NCBI GenBank assembly: GCA_050953365.1
Contig: JBMNMN010000009.1
Coordinates: 124,001 to 188,000, forward strand
DNA length: 64,000 bases
Reading direction: 5' to 3'
Origin: UBA1426 sp050953365
GTDB taxonomy: Bacteria; Bacillota; Clostridia; Peptostreptococcales; Anaerovoracaceae
A program made the translations under genes and the position numbers. The notes beneath the pieces are model-generated. The model saw only the letters and a program-made list of their open reading frames with translations. It had not been told where the DNA came from and did no database searches. Position 1 is the first letter of the stretch. Each line of letters starts with the position of its first letter. Shown piece after piece: positions 1 through 8,602 of this stretch.

Positions 1-110
1 TTGCATCGATTCCACGGGCAATTTCTTGTAACCCTCAGCAATAAACTTGCAGCCTCGCTGGGGGGTCGGATGGGGCCGACTTCATATGTGTACTCTTTGC
101 TGTCTTTCAT
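1..110 (-). CDS. Putative radical SAM protein, N-terminal fragment
   Basis: Only the first 36 codons are inside the window; the gene runs off the left edge. Translation from the ATG at 110 gives MKDSKEYTYEVGPIRPP and then a stretch reading LLLRVTRNCPWNRC. A Cys-Pro-Trp-Asn-Arg-Cys sequence shortly after a conserved Arg-Val-Thr-Arg strand is typical of the [4Fe-4S]-binding start of a group of radical SAM proteins; the third cysteine would lie outside the window. A purine-rich stretch (AAAAGGG) lies about 12 nt before the ATG. The gene lies 34 bp downstream of radA on the same strand, so it may be the next gene of that transcript. The assignment rests on a short fragment. Confidence 0.5.
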   Translation of the reverse strand, partial: MKDSKEYTYEVGPIRPPSEAASLLLRVTRNCPWNRC

Positions 111-144
111 GCGCTCACTACCCTTTTCGAATCTTTGATTACAT

Positions 145-1530
145 TTATTGAATCCCGTTATATGCGACTTCTATGGCCTCTGCCAGGCTTTTTACACCCA
201 GCAGTTCGACCCCTTGCGCAACTCCCATGATGCGTTGAGCATTTTTGGTTGGAAGTATGATCCTCTCAAAACCCATTCGAGCCGCTTCTTTAACAATTTT
301 TTCCGCATTCTGCACAGAACGCAGGTCTCCCGTCAGCCCTATCTCTCCGATGGCTAACGTTCTTTTTGCGCAAGACATGCGCTTATATGTAGAGTAGATA
401 GCCAATGCCACGGCCAGATCCGTTGAAGTTCCTTCGGGGCGAAGCCCACCCACAATGTTTACATATACATCCTGATTGATTAAAGAGATATGGGCCTTCC
501 GGTCCAGCACGGCTAAAATCATATTCAGCCGGGAAAGCTCTACTCCTATTGCGGTTCTTCTGGCAAATCCTATATTAGTGGGAGATGTCAATGCCTGAAC
601 CTCAAGAAGAAGCGGCCTGGTTCCCTCATAAACTGCCGTAGCCATGGATCCCTCTGCGCCTTCCTCCATTCCCTCCAAAAAGCTTCCGGAAAGATTTTCG
701 ATCTCCGTCAATCCCTCTTCAGCCATTTCAAACGCTCCCACCTCGCTGGTTGTGCCGAACCTGTTTTTATAGGCTCTGAGGATACGGATTTCCTGGTTTC
801 TTTCACCAGTAAAATGCAAAACACAATCGACCAGATGCTCTATGATCTTCGGTCCGGCCAAGTCGCCGCTCTTGGTAACATGAGCCACGATGAAAACCGG
901 GATATTTCGTACCTTACCCACTCGCATAAGCTCGTTGGCGCAGGCCCTAACCTGAGACACGCTGCCGGGGGCGGATTCCAGCTCTGACGAATACATTGTC
1001 TGTATCGAGTCGATCACCACGAAACAGGGATTCAGTTCTTCCGTAACCGCAAGAGCGTTTTCCATATTTGTTTCCGAAAGCAAATACAGGTTGTCCAGGT
1101 CTCCTTTACATACCCTGTCCGCGCGCATCTTAATCTGCTCTTCCGACTCCTCTCCGGTTATGTAAAGCACAGGCTGCCCTTTAGCTGCAATCCTCGCCGC
1201 CGCCTGGATGATCAACGTTGATTTACCGATGCCCGGTTCGCCCGAAATGAGGGTCAGGGATCCCTTCACAAGGCCGCCGCCCAAAACCCGGTTCAATTCA
1301 CCGATTTCCGTATCGATCCTGCTTTCCGATCCAGATCTTACATCGGACAATTTGACAGCCTTGGCCGTCCTGCCCGGCGCCGCCCGGCGCCGTTTGTCCT
1401 CTGCCGAAGCAGGCAGCACTTTTTCCTCTACCATAGAATTCCAGGCGCCGCAAATGCATTGCCCCATCCATTTGGGGCTCTCGTAACCGCACTCCTGGCA
1501 TACAAAAACTGTAGCCGGTTTCTTACCCAT
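145..1530 (-). CDS. radA: DNA repair protein RadA
   Basis: RadA is a RecA-like ATPase that processes branched recombination intermediates in DNA repair. The 461-residue reading has an N-terminal zinc finger (Cys11, Cys14, Cys25, Cys27), a Walker A motif GEPGIGKST near residue 97, the RadA-specific KNRFG motif and a C-terminal Lon-like domain. An open frame continues upstream to 1653, but the ATG at 1530 is preferred: GAGGA lies 6 nt before it, the protein then starts just before the zinc finger as usual, and a terminator hairpin at 1603-1638 separates it from the gene upstream. Odd point: the second cysteine pair is Cys-Ile-Cys, one residue shorter than the usual CxxC. Confidence 0.95.
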   Translation of the reverse strand: MGKKPATVFVCQECGYESPKWMGQCICGAWNSMVEEKVLPASAEDKRRRAAPGRTAKAVKLSDVRSGSESRIDTEIGELNRVLGGGLVKGSLTLISGEPGIGKSTLIIQAAARIAAKGQPVLYITGEESEEQIKMRADRVCKGDLDNLYLLSETNMENALAVTEELNPCFVVIDSIQTMYSSELESAPGSVSQVRACANELMRVGKVRNIPVFIVAHVTKSGDLAGPKIIEHLVDCVLHFTGERNQEIRILRAYKNRFGTTSEVGAFEMAEEGLTEIENLSGSFLEGMEEGAEGSMATAVYEGTRPLLLEVQALTSPTNIGFARRTAIGVELSRLNMILAVLDRKAHISLINQDVYVNIVGGLRPEGTSTDLAVALAIYSTYKRMSCAKRTLAIGEIGLTGDLRSVQNAEKIVKEAARMGFERIILPTKNAQRIMGVAQGVELLGVKSLAEAIEVAYNGIQ

Positions 1531-1602
1531 AGTATCCTCATTCCTCGGCGCATAGGGGATCCTTTTCCCGCCTGCGCCGTTTTTTTTTGCCATAGTGAAT
1601 AA

Positions 1603-1638
1603 AAACTCCACCATACATACAAATGCACAGTGGAGTTT
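1603..1638 (-). terminator. Rho-independent terminator after the EF-G-like gene
   Basis: The arms AAACTCCAC (1603-1611) and GTGGAGTTT (1630-1638) form a perfect 9-bp stem. Read on the minus strand the second arm runs into a T-run (GTGGAGTTTTTATT). It lies just beyond the EF-G-like stop codon and before the preferred radA start. Confidence 0.7.
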
Positions 1639-1658
1639 CTCTTTAAACAACAATCGGA

Positions 1659-3614
1659 TTATTGTTCTTCTCTCTTAGCTTCTTCAATAATTTTCTCTGC
1701 CAAATGAGCCGGCACTTCTTCGTACCGCTCAAACTTCATTGTGAAGCTTCCTCTTGCCTGCGTCATTGCGCGAAGGGAAATGGCATACTTGAACATTTCA
1801 GCCTGGGGTACTTCCGCAATAACTTTCTGCCCTCCGCCATGCTGGGGCTCCATTCCCAGGATTCTGCCTCTTCTCTTATTCAGGTCGCCCATTATGTCGC
1901 CCATATATTCGTCAGGCACGGTAATCTCCACCCGCATTACCGGTTCCAGCAGAACGGGACTGGCTTCTACGATACCTTTCTTGAAGGCAAGGCTTGCGGC
2001 AATTTTAAATGCCATTTCATTGGAGTCTACATCGTGGTAAGATCCGTCATACAGTACGGCTTTGATGTTTACTACAGGATAACCTGCCAAAGGTCCCTTC
2101 TCCATGCTCTCCCTCAAGCCCTTTTCTACAGCGGGTACGTAGTTTTTCGGGATGGCTCCGCCAAACAGCTCTTCGGAGAACTCGAAGACTTCTTGGCTGG
2201 GCGAGAAGCGAATATGCACGTCTCCGTACTGCCCGGCTCCTCCGGTTTGCTTCTTATGCTTACCCTGTACATCGGAGGTGCCTTTGATGGTCTCTCTGTA
2301 TGCGATCTTCTGATCCACAAGATCCACATCTATTCCGTACTTCTCCTTCAGCTTGGCAGTGATAATTCCTATCTGAATGTCTCCCTGACCGCCGATAAGG
2401 GTCTGATGGGTTTCCGTATTTCTTACGATCGTAAAGGAAGGATCTTCTTCCATAAGTTTCTGTATTCCGGAGCTGATCTTGTCTTCGTCGCCTTTGGCTT
2501 TCGCCTGGACAGCCATGAACAGACATGGTTCGGGGAATGCAATGGGCGGATATTGAATGTAATTGGCTTTGTCGCACAAGGTATCTCCTGTCTGGGTGTA
2601 TTGCAGTTTCGTTGCAACTACGATATCCCCGGCCTCGACAACGGAAACTTCTCCCTGTGTCTTTCCTCTGAAATGGGAAAGAGTGCTCAGCTTTTCAGCC
2701 TTTTCAGCCCTTGCGTTATAGAGCTCAACACCCGGCGTAATTTTGCCGCTTATTACCTTAAGGAAGGAAATTTTTCCTACAAACGGATCCACCAAGGTTT
2801 TAAACACAAAAGCGGAAGCCGCTTCGTTTACGTCGCATTTTCTCGTCACGGTTTCGCCCTTCGCATCTACTCCTTCATAACCCGGATGGTCGTTGGGAGC
2901 CGGCGCATACTTGAGTATTGCATCCAGGAACTCCTTAACCCCCCTGCCGTCCAATGCGCAGCATGTCATTACCGGGGTAATATTCCGAGAGGCGATGCCC
3001 TTCATCAAACCGTCTCTGAACTCTTCATCGGTAAACTCTTCTCCGCTGAAATACTTCTCCAGAAGTTCTTCATCGCTCTCCGCTACAGCCTCTGTAAGGG
3101 CTTCCTTCACATCCCCTTCAATGGGCTCCGTCAAAACTGCCACAGAGGTGCCGAACTTGGCCTTAAGATCCGCTACAACCTGGTCTACATCTACATTTTC
3201 CTTGTCAATCTTGTTGATGAGGAAGAATGTGGGAATGTTATGCTCTTTGCAAGAATTCCAGCCTTTTTCCGTTCCCACCTGAACGCCTGCGGAAGCATCC
3301 ACCAAAATAACTGCCGCTTCACAGGCTCTCATTGCAGAGTTGACTTCGCCTATAAAGTCAAAATAACCCGGTGTATCAATGAAATTAATTTTCATTTTAT
3401 TGTATTCTACGGGCACGATGGATAAATTGATGGAATATCCCTTTTCAATCTCCATTTTGTCGTAGTCCGATACGGTGTTTCCGTCTTCTACTCTTCCAAG
3501 CCTTTTTGTCACTCCGGTAGCAAGAAGCGCAGCCTCCAGGAATGTGGTTTTACCGCTTCCCCCATGCCCTACAAGAGCAACATTTTTAATATTTTTGCTT
3601 GTGTAGCCTTTCAT
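1659..3614 (-). CDS. Elongation factor G-like GTPase (FusA paralogue)
   Basis: A translational GTPase of 651 residues, shorter than canonical EF-G (about 690). The G1 loop is GHGGSGKTT (residues 16-24) instead of the GHIDAGKTT of true EF-G, G3 is DTPGYFDF instead of DTPGHVDF, and G4 is NKID. These changes are characteristic of the EF-G-like paralogue found beside normal EF-G in many Clostridia and Thermotogae, whose exact role is not settled. Domains II, III, IV and V can be followed (for example TGGAGQYGDVHIRF in domain IV). AGGAGG lies 9 nt before the ATG. It is monocistronic by layout: 219 bp upstream are gene-free and a terminator follows. It is unlikely to be the main fusA, which usually sits with rpsL and rpsG. 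Confidence 0.88.
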   Translation of the reverse strand: MKGYTSKNIKNVALVGHGGSGKTTFLEAALLATGVTKRLGRVEDGNTVSDYDKMEIEKGYSINLSIVPVEYNKMKINFIDTPGYFDFIGEVNSAMRACEAAVILVDASAGVQVGTEKGWNSCKEHNIPTFFLINKIDKENVDVDQVVADLKAKFGTSVAVLTEPIEGDVKEALTEAVAESDEELLEKYFSGEEFTDEEFRDGLMKGIASRNITPVMTCCALDGRGVKEFLDAILKYAPAPNDHPGYEGVDAKGETVTRKCDVNEAASAFVFKTLVDPFVGKISFLKVISGKITPGVELYNARAEKAEKLSTLSHFRGKTQGEVSVVEAGDIVVATKLQYTQTGDTLCDKANYIQYPPIAFPEPCLFMAVQAKAKGDEDKISSGIQKLMEEDPSFTIVRNTETHQTLIGGQGDIQIGIITAKLKEKYGIDVDLVDQKIAYRETIKGTSDVQGKHKKQTGGAGQYGDVHIRFSPSQEVFEFSEELFGGAIPKNYVPAVEKGLRESMEKGPLAGYPVVNIKAVLYDGSYHDVDSNEMAFKIAASLAFKKGIVEASPVLLEPVMRVEITVPDEYMGDIMGDLNKRRGRILGMEPQHGGGQKVIAEVPQAEMFKYAISLRAMTQARGSFTMKFERYEEVPAHLAEKIIEEAKREEQ

Positions 3615-3833
3615 CTAAAGCACCCTCCTGTTATAAATATTGAATGGAATTCCGTCCCAACCGCCGTTGCTATTTAATATAGATGCAATGCCAGCGTTTA
3701 TGACAAGATAACCGTCTTTGCTTTGACAGGCAGATCTCCCGAAAGTCTTCCTGAACATTATTCATCTATTGTTTCCGGGTTCCATACGTTTTGCAAATAG
3801 TATACCATTCCACGGCATAAATGGCAAAGAAAA

Positions 3834-4349
3834 TTATATTTTGCTCGTATCCGAATTTTCTCCTTCCGTTTCTTTTTTGCCGGAAACTTCTGCATATTTC
3901 GGGTCTCTGAAAAGGGGAAGCCGGGCGATGAGCATTGTAAATACTGCGGCAAAAATGAGACGCCCAACAGAGATCACCAATACATTTGCGCCTACGGTTC
4001 CCCAAATTGCGGTAGTTTCAATAATACCATGGCAGATGAAAAAGAAAACGGCAATCAGTATGAAATCCTTTTGAGGCAAGGGATCTTTTTTATTCATTTC
4101 GATGAGGGTCCCTGCGCCGTAGGTTACTCCCATGATTGTAGCCACCAATAAAGGAAGTATGGCCGGCGGGGAAAGTCCCAGCACTTTTGTTACGACAGTT
4201 AATTTTTTCGATAACTTCTCCATGACGTGAAACACTTGTAAGAATTCAATCAGGATCATCAGAGGTATGAGTACCTTCAAGACATTAATGACCGTAGACA
4301 AGCTGCCGAATAGAAATTCATTTATAATTACGGACCATGAAGCTGTCAT
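3834..4349 (-). CDS. Nucleoside-recognition (Gate) domain membrane protein, second of a pair
   Basis: This hydrophobic 171-residue protein has about four or five predicted membrane segments and a charged C-terminal tail. Features such as PLLVATIMGVTYGAGTLIE match the Gate/nucleoside-recognition domain also found in spore maturation proteins SpmA and SpmB and in nucleoside transporters. Its ATG overlaps the stop of the upstream partner by 4 nt (4346-4349), so the two are translationally coupled and probably form one membrane complex made of two half-transporters. The substrate cannot be read from the sequence. It closes the greA-lysS-asnS gene run. It is not called SpmB because the partner does not look like SpmA. 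Confidence 0.7.
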   Translation of the reverse strand: MTASWSVIINEFLFGSLSTVINVLKVLIPLMILIEFLQVFHVMEKLSKKLTVVTKVLGLSPPAILPLLVATIMGVTYGAGTLIEMNKKDPLPQKDFILIAVFFFICHGIIETTAIWGTVGANVLVISVGRLIFAAVFTMLIARLPLFRDPKYAEVSGKKETEGENSDTSKI

Positions 4350-4780
4350 AGAAGAACACCCCCGATCCGTGAAATGATCAGTCCGACGATAACCGCGGCA
4401 AAAACGCGATAAAGAACGAACTTGCCCGCAGGAAGTCCGATCTTTCGGCTCAGGGCATATTCAACAGGCAGAGAATGACAGACGAGCCCCATCATGGCAA
4501 TGGTTGTCAACTCTGCAGAAGTAAAACCAAATTGAGTTGCGGCGGCAATGGCGCCATATTCATCTGTAAACAATCCGCTAATGATAGGAATGACTGCATC
4601 TCCGGGGAGCAGGAAAATTTTCATGGTAGGCTCAAAAACTTTCGCCAGAAATGACATGACGGGAGAGTATTTAATAAGCACCACCAGCGCATAAACAGGT
4701 AAAACCACCTTCATTAACGTGAGGGTGGTTTTAATCGCTTTGATAAAACCCGTTTTTATGATTTGAATCACAAGACTCAT
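4346..4780 (-). CDS. Nucleoside-recognition (Gate) domain membrane protein, first of a pair
   Basis: This is a 144-residue integral membrane protein with about four hydrophobic segments. The stretch LLPGDAVIPIISGLFTDEYGAI and the following GLVCHSLPVEYAL are typical of the Gate domain family. It starts 30 nt after the asnS stop with GGAGGA 6 nt before the ATG, so it is probably cotranscribed with asnS, and its stop overlaps the start of the second Gate protein by 4 nt. Function is unknown: a role in nucleoside or small-molecule transport is a family-level guess. Two short Gate proteins encoded side by side are a recurrent arrangement in Clostridia. Confidence 0.68.
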   Translation of the reverse strand: MSLVIQIIKTGFIKAIKTTLTLMKVVLPVYALVVLIKYSPVMSFLAKVFEPTMKIFLLPGDAVIPIISGLFTDEYGAIAAATQFGFTSAELTTIAMMGLVCHSLPVEYALSRKIGLPAGKFVLYRVFAAVIVGLIISRIGGVLL

Positions 4781-4810
4781 GGAAATCCTCCGCAGTATTG
4801 CCGAGCAGCA

Positions 4811-6205
4811 TTAGAAATCAGCGGATTTGGGCGTTCTCGGGAAGGGCAGAACATCGCGAATATTGGACATCCCCGTAATGTACATGATGATCCGCTCAAA
4901 TCCCAGTCCATAGCCTGCGTGCTTGACACCGCCATACTTTCTTAAGTCCATATACCATCTGTATTCTTCTTCTTCGAGGCCTACCTCTCTAATCCGATCA
5001 AGCAGCAGGTCGTAACGTTCCTCTCTCTGGCTTCCTCCGACGATCTCGCCCACTCCGGGAACCAGTAAATCCATAGCGGCTACGGTTTTTCCGTCGTCGT
5101 TTAAGCGCATGTAAAAGGCCTTTATCTCCTTGGGATAGTCTGTTACAAATACAGGTTTATTAAATATCTTTTCTGTAATATATCGCTCATGCTCCGTCTG
5201 CAGATCCATGCCCCATTCCACGGGATACTGGAAAGTCGCTTTGGATTGCTTCAACAGGTCGATGGCCTCCGTGTAGCTGATGCGCTGAAAATCCGAGTCC
5301 ACAATGTTCTGCAAACGGTCAAGTAAACCTTTATCGATGAATTCGCTGAAGAAGGCCATGTCCTGAGGCGCGTTTTCCATAACATAACGAATAATATATT
5401 TGATCATATCCTCCGCCAGATCCATATTGTCGGAGAGGTCTGCGAAAGCGACCTCAGGCTCGATCATCCAAAACTCCGAAGCGTGTCTTGATGTGTTGGA
5501 ATTTTCGGCTCGGAAGGTGGGACCGAATGTGTAAACCTTACGGAAGGCCAAGGCAAAGGCTTCCGCCTCAAGCTGCCCGCTTACGGTAAGATTGGTGGAT
5601 TTGCCGAAGAAATCCTGACTGTAATCCACTTTTCCGTCCGGAGTACGCGGCGGAGATTCCAAGTCAAGAGTCGTAACGCGGAACATCTGTCCGGCGCCTT
5701 CTGCGTCGCTGCCGGTAATAATGGGAGAATGCACATAAATAAATCCACGTTCCTGAAAGAACTTGTGAATCGCATACGCCACTAAGGACCTGACCCTAAA
5801 AACGGCTGAGAACGTATTGCTCCTTGGACGCAGATGGGCGATTTCCCTTAGAAACTCCAGGCTGTGCCGCTTTTTCTGCAACGGATAATCTGCCGCGGAA
5901 CCTGCTTCAACCGAAACCTGCGCAGCCTTGATCTCGAAAGGCTGCTTGGCTTCCGGAGTCAGAACCAAGGTCCCCTTCACCGTTAAACCGGATGCGATAG
6001 GTATCTTTGCGATTTCATCGAAGTTGTGGATGATGTCCTTTTCGTACACCACTTGAACGGATTTAAAACAGCTGCCGTCATTGAGCTCGATAAATCCAAA
6101 CCGATTGGAGCTGCGATTTGTACGCACCCAACCGCTGACTTGTACCTCTTTATTCGCAAAATCTTTTGGAGCATCAAATATCTCTTTTACCGATATGTCT
6201 TTCAT
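4811..6205 (-). CDS. asnS: Asparaginyl-tRNA synthetase
   Basis: This class IIb aminoacyl-tRNA synthetase charges tRNA-Asn with asparagine in the cytoplasm. The 464-residue protein begins with an OB-fold anticodon-binding domain (residues about 15-105) and continues into the class II catalytic core. Motif 2 is visible as FRAENSNTSRHASEFWMIEPE-like sequence split around residue 225, and motif 3 as GYGLGFERIIMYITG near the C-terminus. Its length fits AsnRS. The gene lies 68 bp downstream of lysS and 30 bp upstream of the Gate-protein pair, in the same direction, suggesting one transcript starting at greA. Confidence 0.96.
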   Translation of the reverse strand: MKDISVKEIFDAPKDFANKEVQVSGWVRTNRSSNRFGFIELNDGSCFKSVQVVYEKDIIHNFDEIAKIPIASGLTVKGTLVLTPEAKQPFEIKAAQVSVEAGSAADYPLQKKRHSLEFLREIAHLRPRSNTFSAVFRVRSLVAYAIHKFFQERGFIYVHSPIITGSDAEGAGQMFRVTTLDLESPPRTPDGKVDYSQDFFGKSTNLTVSGQLEAEAFALAFRKVYTFGPTFRAENSNTSRHASEFWMIEPEVAFADLSDNMDLAEDMIKYIIRYVMENAPQDMAFFSEFIDKGLLDRLQNIVDSDFQRISYTEAIDLLKQSKATFQYPVEWGMDLQTEHERYITEKIFNKPVFVTDYPKEIKAFYMRLNDDGKTVAAMDLLVPGVGEIVGGSQREERYDLLLDRIREVGLEEEEYRWYMDLRKYGGVKHAGYGLGFERIIMYITGMSNIRDVLPFPRTPKSADF

Positions 6206-6273
6206 CCTGTAACCTATACCTTCTTTTTCAGTGTTGTTCTCTATCAGCTAACGCCGGCGGAATTTTAACAAGC

Positions 6274-7803
6274 TTAAAGAGGTTTCATTGTTGGGAATAG
6301 TATTATATCCCTAATCGTCGGCGCATCGGTGAGCAACATGATCACCCTATCGATGCCGATCCCCAGGCCTCCTGTGGGCGGAAGCCCTACCTCTAAGGCG
6401 TTGACGAAATCTTCGTCCATGGGATGGGCTTCGTCATCCGTTCCGGCATCTAACTGGGCCTGCTGCTCCTTGAACCGATTATATTGGTCGATGGGATCAT
6501 TGAGCTCGGAAAAGGCGTTAGCAATTTCCCATCCGTTGATATATGCCTCAAATCTTCTGGTAATTCGCGGGTCTTTTGGATCGCGTTTGGAAAGCGGCGA
6601 AATTTCCACGGGATGCCCCGTGACGAAAATGGGCCCGTCCAAATATCCCGGCGCATCTTCGCAATATGCTTCGAACATCTCTGCGATAATCTTTCCTCTT
6701 GAGAGTCCCTTTATCTCATCCTTGTCCATGCCGTAGGCGATGGCGGCTGCCTGCGCTTCCTCGTCCGTGTCGATCTTTGAGAAGTCCACGCCGGTGATTT
6801 CGGCAACGGCTTCTGTCATATCCACCTTCTTCCATGGCGGAGTTAAATCAAAGGTTTTACCTTGATACTCGATGATCATGGAGCCATTGGCCTTGAGAGC
6901 CGCTTGGGACACCACCTGTTCGGTGACATCCATCACGCTTTCCATGTTACCGTAGGCCATGTAGCATTCCATGGACGTAAACTCCGGGTTATGGTTTTTA
7001 TCCATTCCTTCGTTTCGGAACATCTTGCCCATTTCATAGACTCTGTCCAATCCACCTACAATCAGCCTCTTCAGGTACAGTTCATTGGAAATGCGCAGTT
7101 TCATGTCGATATCCAGAGCATTGTGATGGGTAACAAAAGGCCTTGCATTTGCGCCGCCGGCAATGATTGTAAGGATCGGCGTATCTACTTCCAGGAATCC
7201 GTATTGATCCTCCAGAACGCGCTTTATCTCATGGATAATCTCCGCGCGTTTTCTGAACAGGGCGGCAACTTCCGGATTTACTATGAGATCCACATATCTC
7301 TGGCGATAGCGCATATCCACGTCCTTCAGACCATGCCACTTATCCGGCAGAGGCTGAAGGGCTTTGCACAGCAATACAAGTGTGTGGCATTTCACGGATA
7401 TCTCTCCGTGCCTTGTCCGGAACACTTCCCCTACGACTCCTACGATATCGCCTATATCATAAGTGAGAAAGATCTCATATTCTTCCGGAGTGATCGCGTC
7501 TTGGCGAACGTAGATCTGGATTCGGCCCTGCTTGTCCTGAATATCTATAAAAGAGGCTTTTCCCATTTGCCTCTTCGCCATAATCCTTCCTGCAATGGAG
7601 ACTTCTTGTCCTTCCATGGAATCAAACCGGTCTTTAATATCTCCGCTGTGGTGAGTTACATCCCATGTCTCTATCAGATAGGGGTTTCTCCCCATTTCCT
7701 GAAGCTTGGCCAGTTTTTCGCGACGGATCCTTCTTTGTTCCGTAAGATCAAGCTCTTGCTCTAAATCTGTATTTTCTATATTTATGTTTCTCTCTTCACT
7801 CAT
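6274..7803 (-). CDS. lysS: Lysyl-tRNA synthetase, class II
   Basis: This enzyme charges tRNA-Lys. The preferred start is the ATG at 7803 (MSEERNINIENTD), with GGAGG 7 nt upstream, giving 509 residues, normal for LysS; a longer in-frame extension to 7830 has no good ribosome site. An N-terminal OB-fold is followed by the class II core with motif 2 (MFRNEGMDKNHNPEFT) and motif 3 (GLGIGIDRVIMLLTD). It begins 44 bp after greA; greA-lysS adjacency is common in Firmicutes and points to cotranscription. Confidence 0.96.
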   Translation of the reverse strand: MSEERNINIENTDLEQELDLTEQRRIRREKLAKLQEMGRNPYLIETWDVTHHSGDIKDRFDSMEGQEVSIAGRIMAKRQMGKASFIDIQDKQGRIQIYVRQDAITPEEYEIFLTYDIGDIVGVVGEVFRTRHGEISVKCHTLVLLCKALQPLPDKWHGLKDVDMRYRQRYVDLIVNPEVAALFRKRAEIIHEIKRVLEDQYGFLEVDTPILTIIAGGANARPFVTHHNALDIDMKLRISNELYLKRLIVGGLDRVYEMGKMFRNEGMDKNHNPEFTSMECYMAYGNMESVMDVTEQVVSQAALKANGSMIIEYQGKTFDLTPPWKKVDMTEAVAEITGVDFSKIDTDEEAQAAAIAYGMDKDEIKGLSRGKIIAEMFEAYCEDAPGYLDGPIFVTGHPVEISPLSKRDPKDPRITRRFEAYINGWEIANAFSELNDPIDQYNRFKEQQAQLDAGTDDEAHPMDEDFVNALEVGLPPTGGLGIGIDRVIMLLTDAPTIRDIILFPTMKPL

Positions 7804-7847
7804 ACTTTTACCTCCGGAGCCTATTGTCACCCTTCGCGCTGCCGGTG

Positions 7848-8333
7848 TTATGCTTTGGCATCCTTGTAGATATCAAGGATCTCATAGCGAACAATCCCGT
7901 CGGGCACATGTACCTCTGCTATATCTCCTATCTTTTTCCCTATCAACTGTTTTCCAACTTCCGATTCATTTGAAATCTTTCCTTCAAAGGGATCCGCTTC
8001 CGTGGATCCTACTATCGTAAAGTCGATAACATCGCCGTCAGGCAGTTCTTTAATCTTGACGTTGAGACCGACGTTTACATGATCATCCGGAATTTCACTG
8101 TGGTCAAGAATCTTGGCATTTCTTATCATATGCTCCAGCTTCATGATCCTCTCTTCCAGTTCCGCCTGCTCATTCTTTGCAGCATCATATTCAGAGTTCT
8201 CCGAAATATCACCGTAAGAGATGGCTTCCTTTATCCGCTCTGCCACCTCTTTCCGTTTCACCGTAACCATTTCGTCGTACTCTGCAACGATACTATCATA
8301 CCCTTCTTTGGTCAATAGAATAACTTCGGACAT
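7848..8333 (-). CDS. greA: Transcription elongation factor GreA
   Basis: GreA binds the secondary channel of RNA polymerase and stimulates cleavage of backtracked transcripts. The chosen ATG at 8333 gives 161 residues starting MSEVILLTKEGYDSIVAEYDEM, close to the usual 158, with GGAGGAG 8 nt upstream; the open frame to 8366 would add 11 residues that do not match the family. The N-terminal coiled coil (about residues 10-75, with SYGDISENSEYDAAKNEQ bearing the acidic tip) and the C-terminal FKBP-like domain are both present. It is the first gene of a likely greA-lysS-asnS transcript. Confidence 0.95.
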   Translation of the reverse strand: MSEVILLTKEGYDSIVAEYDEMVTVKRKEVAERIKEAISYGDISENSEYDAAKNEQAELEERIMKLEHMIRNAKILDHSEIPDDHVNVGLNVKIKELPDGDVIDFTIVGSTEADPFEGKISNESEVGKQLIGKKIGDIAEVHVPDGIVRYEILDIYKDAKA

Positions 8334-8342
8334 TGAAATTCT

Positions 8343-8401
8343 CCTCCACTTCGGCGAAGGAGGCAAACAAGTTGCCCCTTCTGATTGTTTTTTCTATTAT
8401 A
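8343..8401 (-). promoter_or_regulatory. Candidate promoter -10 and leader hairpin of greA
   Basis: A perfect TATAAT on the minus strand occupies 8396-8401; no convincing -35 was found. Between it and the gene, the sequence at 8343-8363 can fold into a hairpin (CCTC paired with GAGG, CTTC with GAAG) that includes the greA ribosome site. This may reduce translation initiation; the regulatory role is inference. Confidence 0.35.
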
Positions 8402-8477
8402 TTTAAATGCTGCAAAATTATAACGCTCAAGTTGAAAAATCTCGATTGTAGAAATTTTCTTTTCCTCTGTGCGTTTC

Positions 8478-8504
8478 AACGAGGCGATAAACCCTCGCCT
8501 CGTT
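8478..8504 (-). terminator. Hairpin downstream of dusB
   Basis: AACGAGGCG (8478-8486) and CGCCTCGTT (8496-8504) form a perfect 9-bp stem with a 9-nt loop, about 100 bp past the dusB stop and upstream of the greA promoter region. There is no clear T-run in the minus direction; a short T-rich stretch follows on the plus strand. It may act as a terminator, but this is not certain. Confidence 0.4.
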
Positions 8505-8602
8505 TGTTGTAAATTGCCTGCCTATATGCGGCTTATTGTACAACAACATGCGCTAAAAGTCAAGGAAATCGCAGGGAAAATACGGCAATCACACCAAATC
8601 CG

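Noticed and set aside
1531..1653. N-terminal extension of RadA
   Set aside because: It would run through the terminator hairpin at 1603-1638, and the ATG at 1530 has the better ribosome site and matches the family start.
1662..3425. Open frame of 587 codons on the plus strand opposite the EF-G-like gene
   Set aside because: It is the antisense of a well-conserved GTPase gene, has no ribosome site and resembles no family.
3615..3833. Promoter of the EF-G-like gene (TTGTCA and TATATT near 3676-3706)
   Set aside because: Spacing of 19 bp and weak hexamers; not convincing enough to list as a feature.
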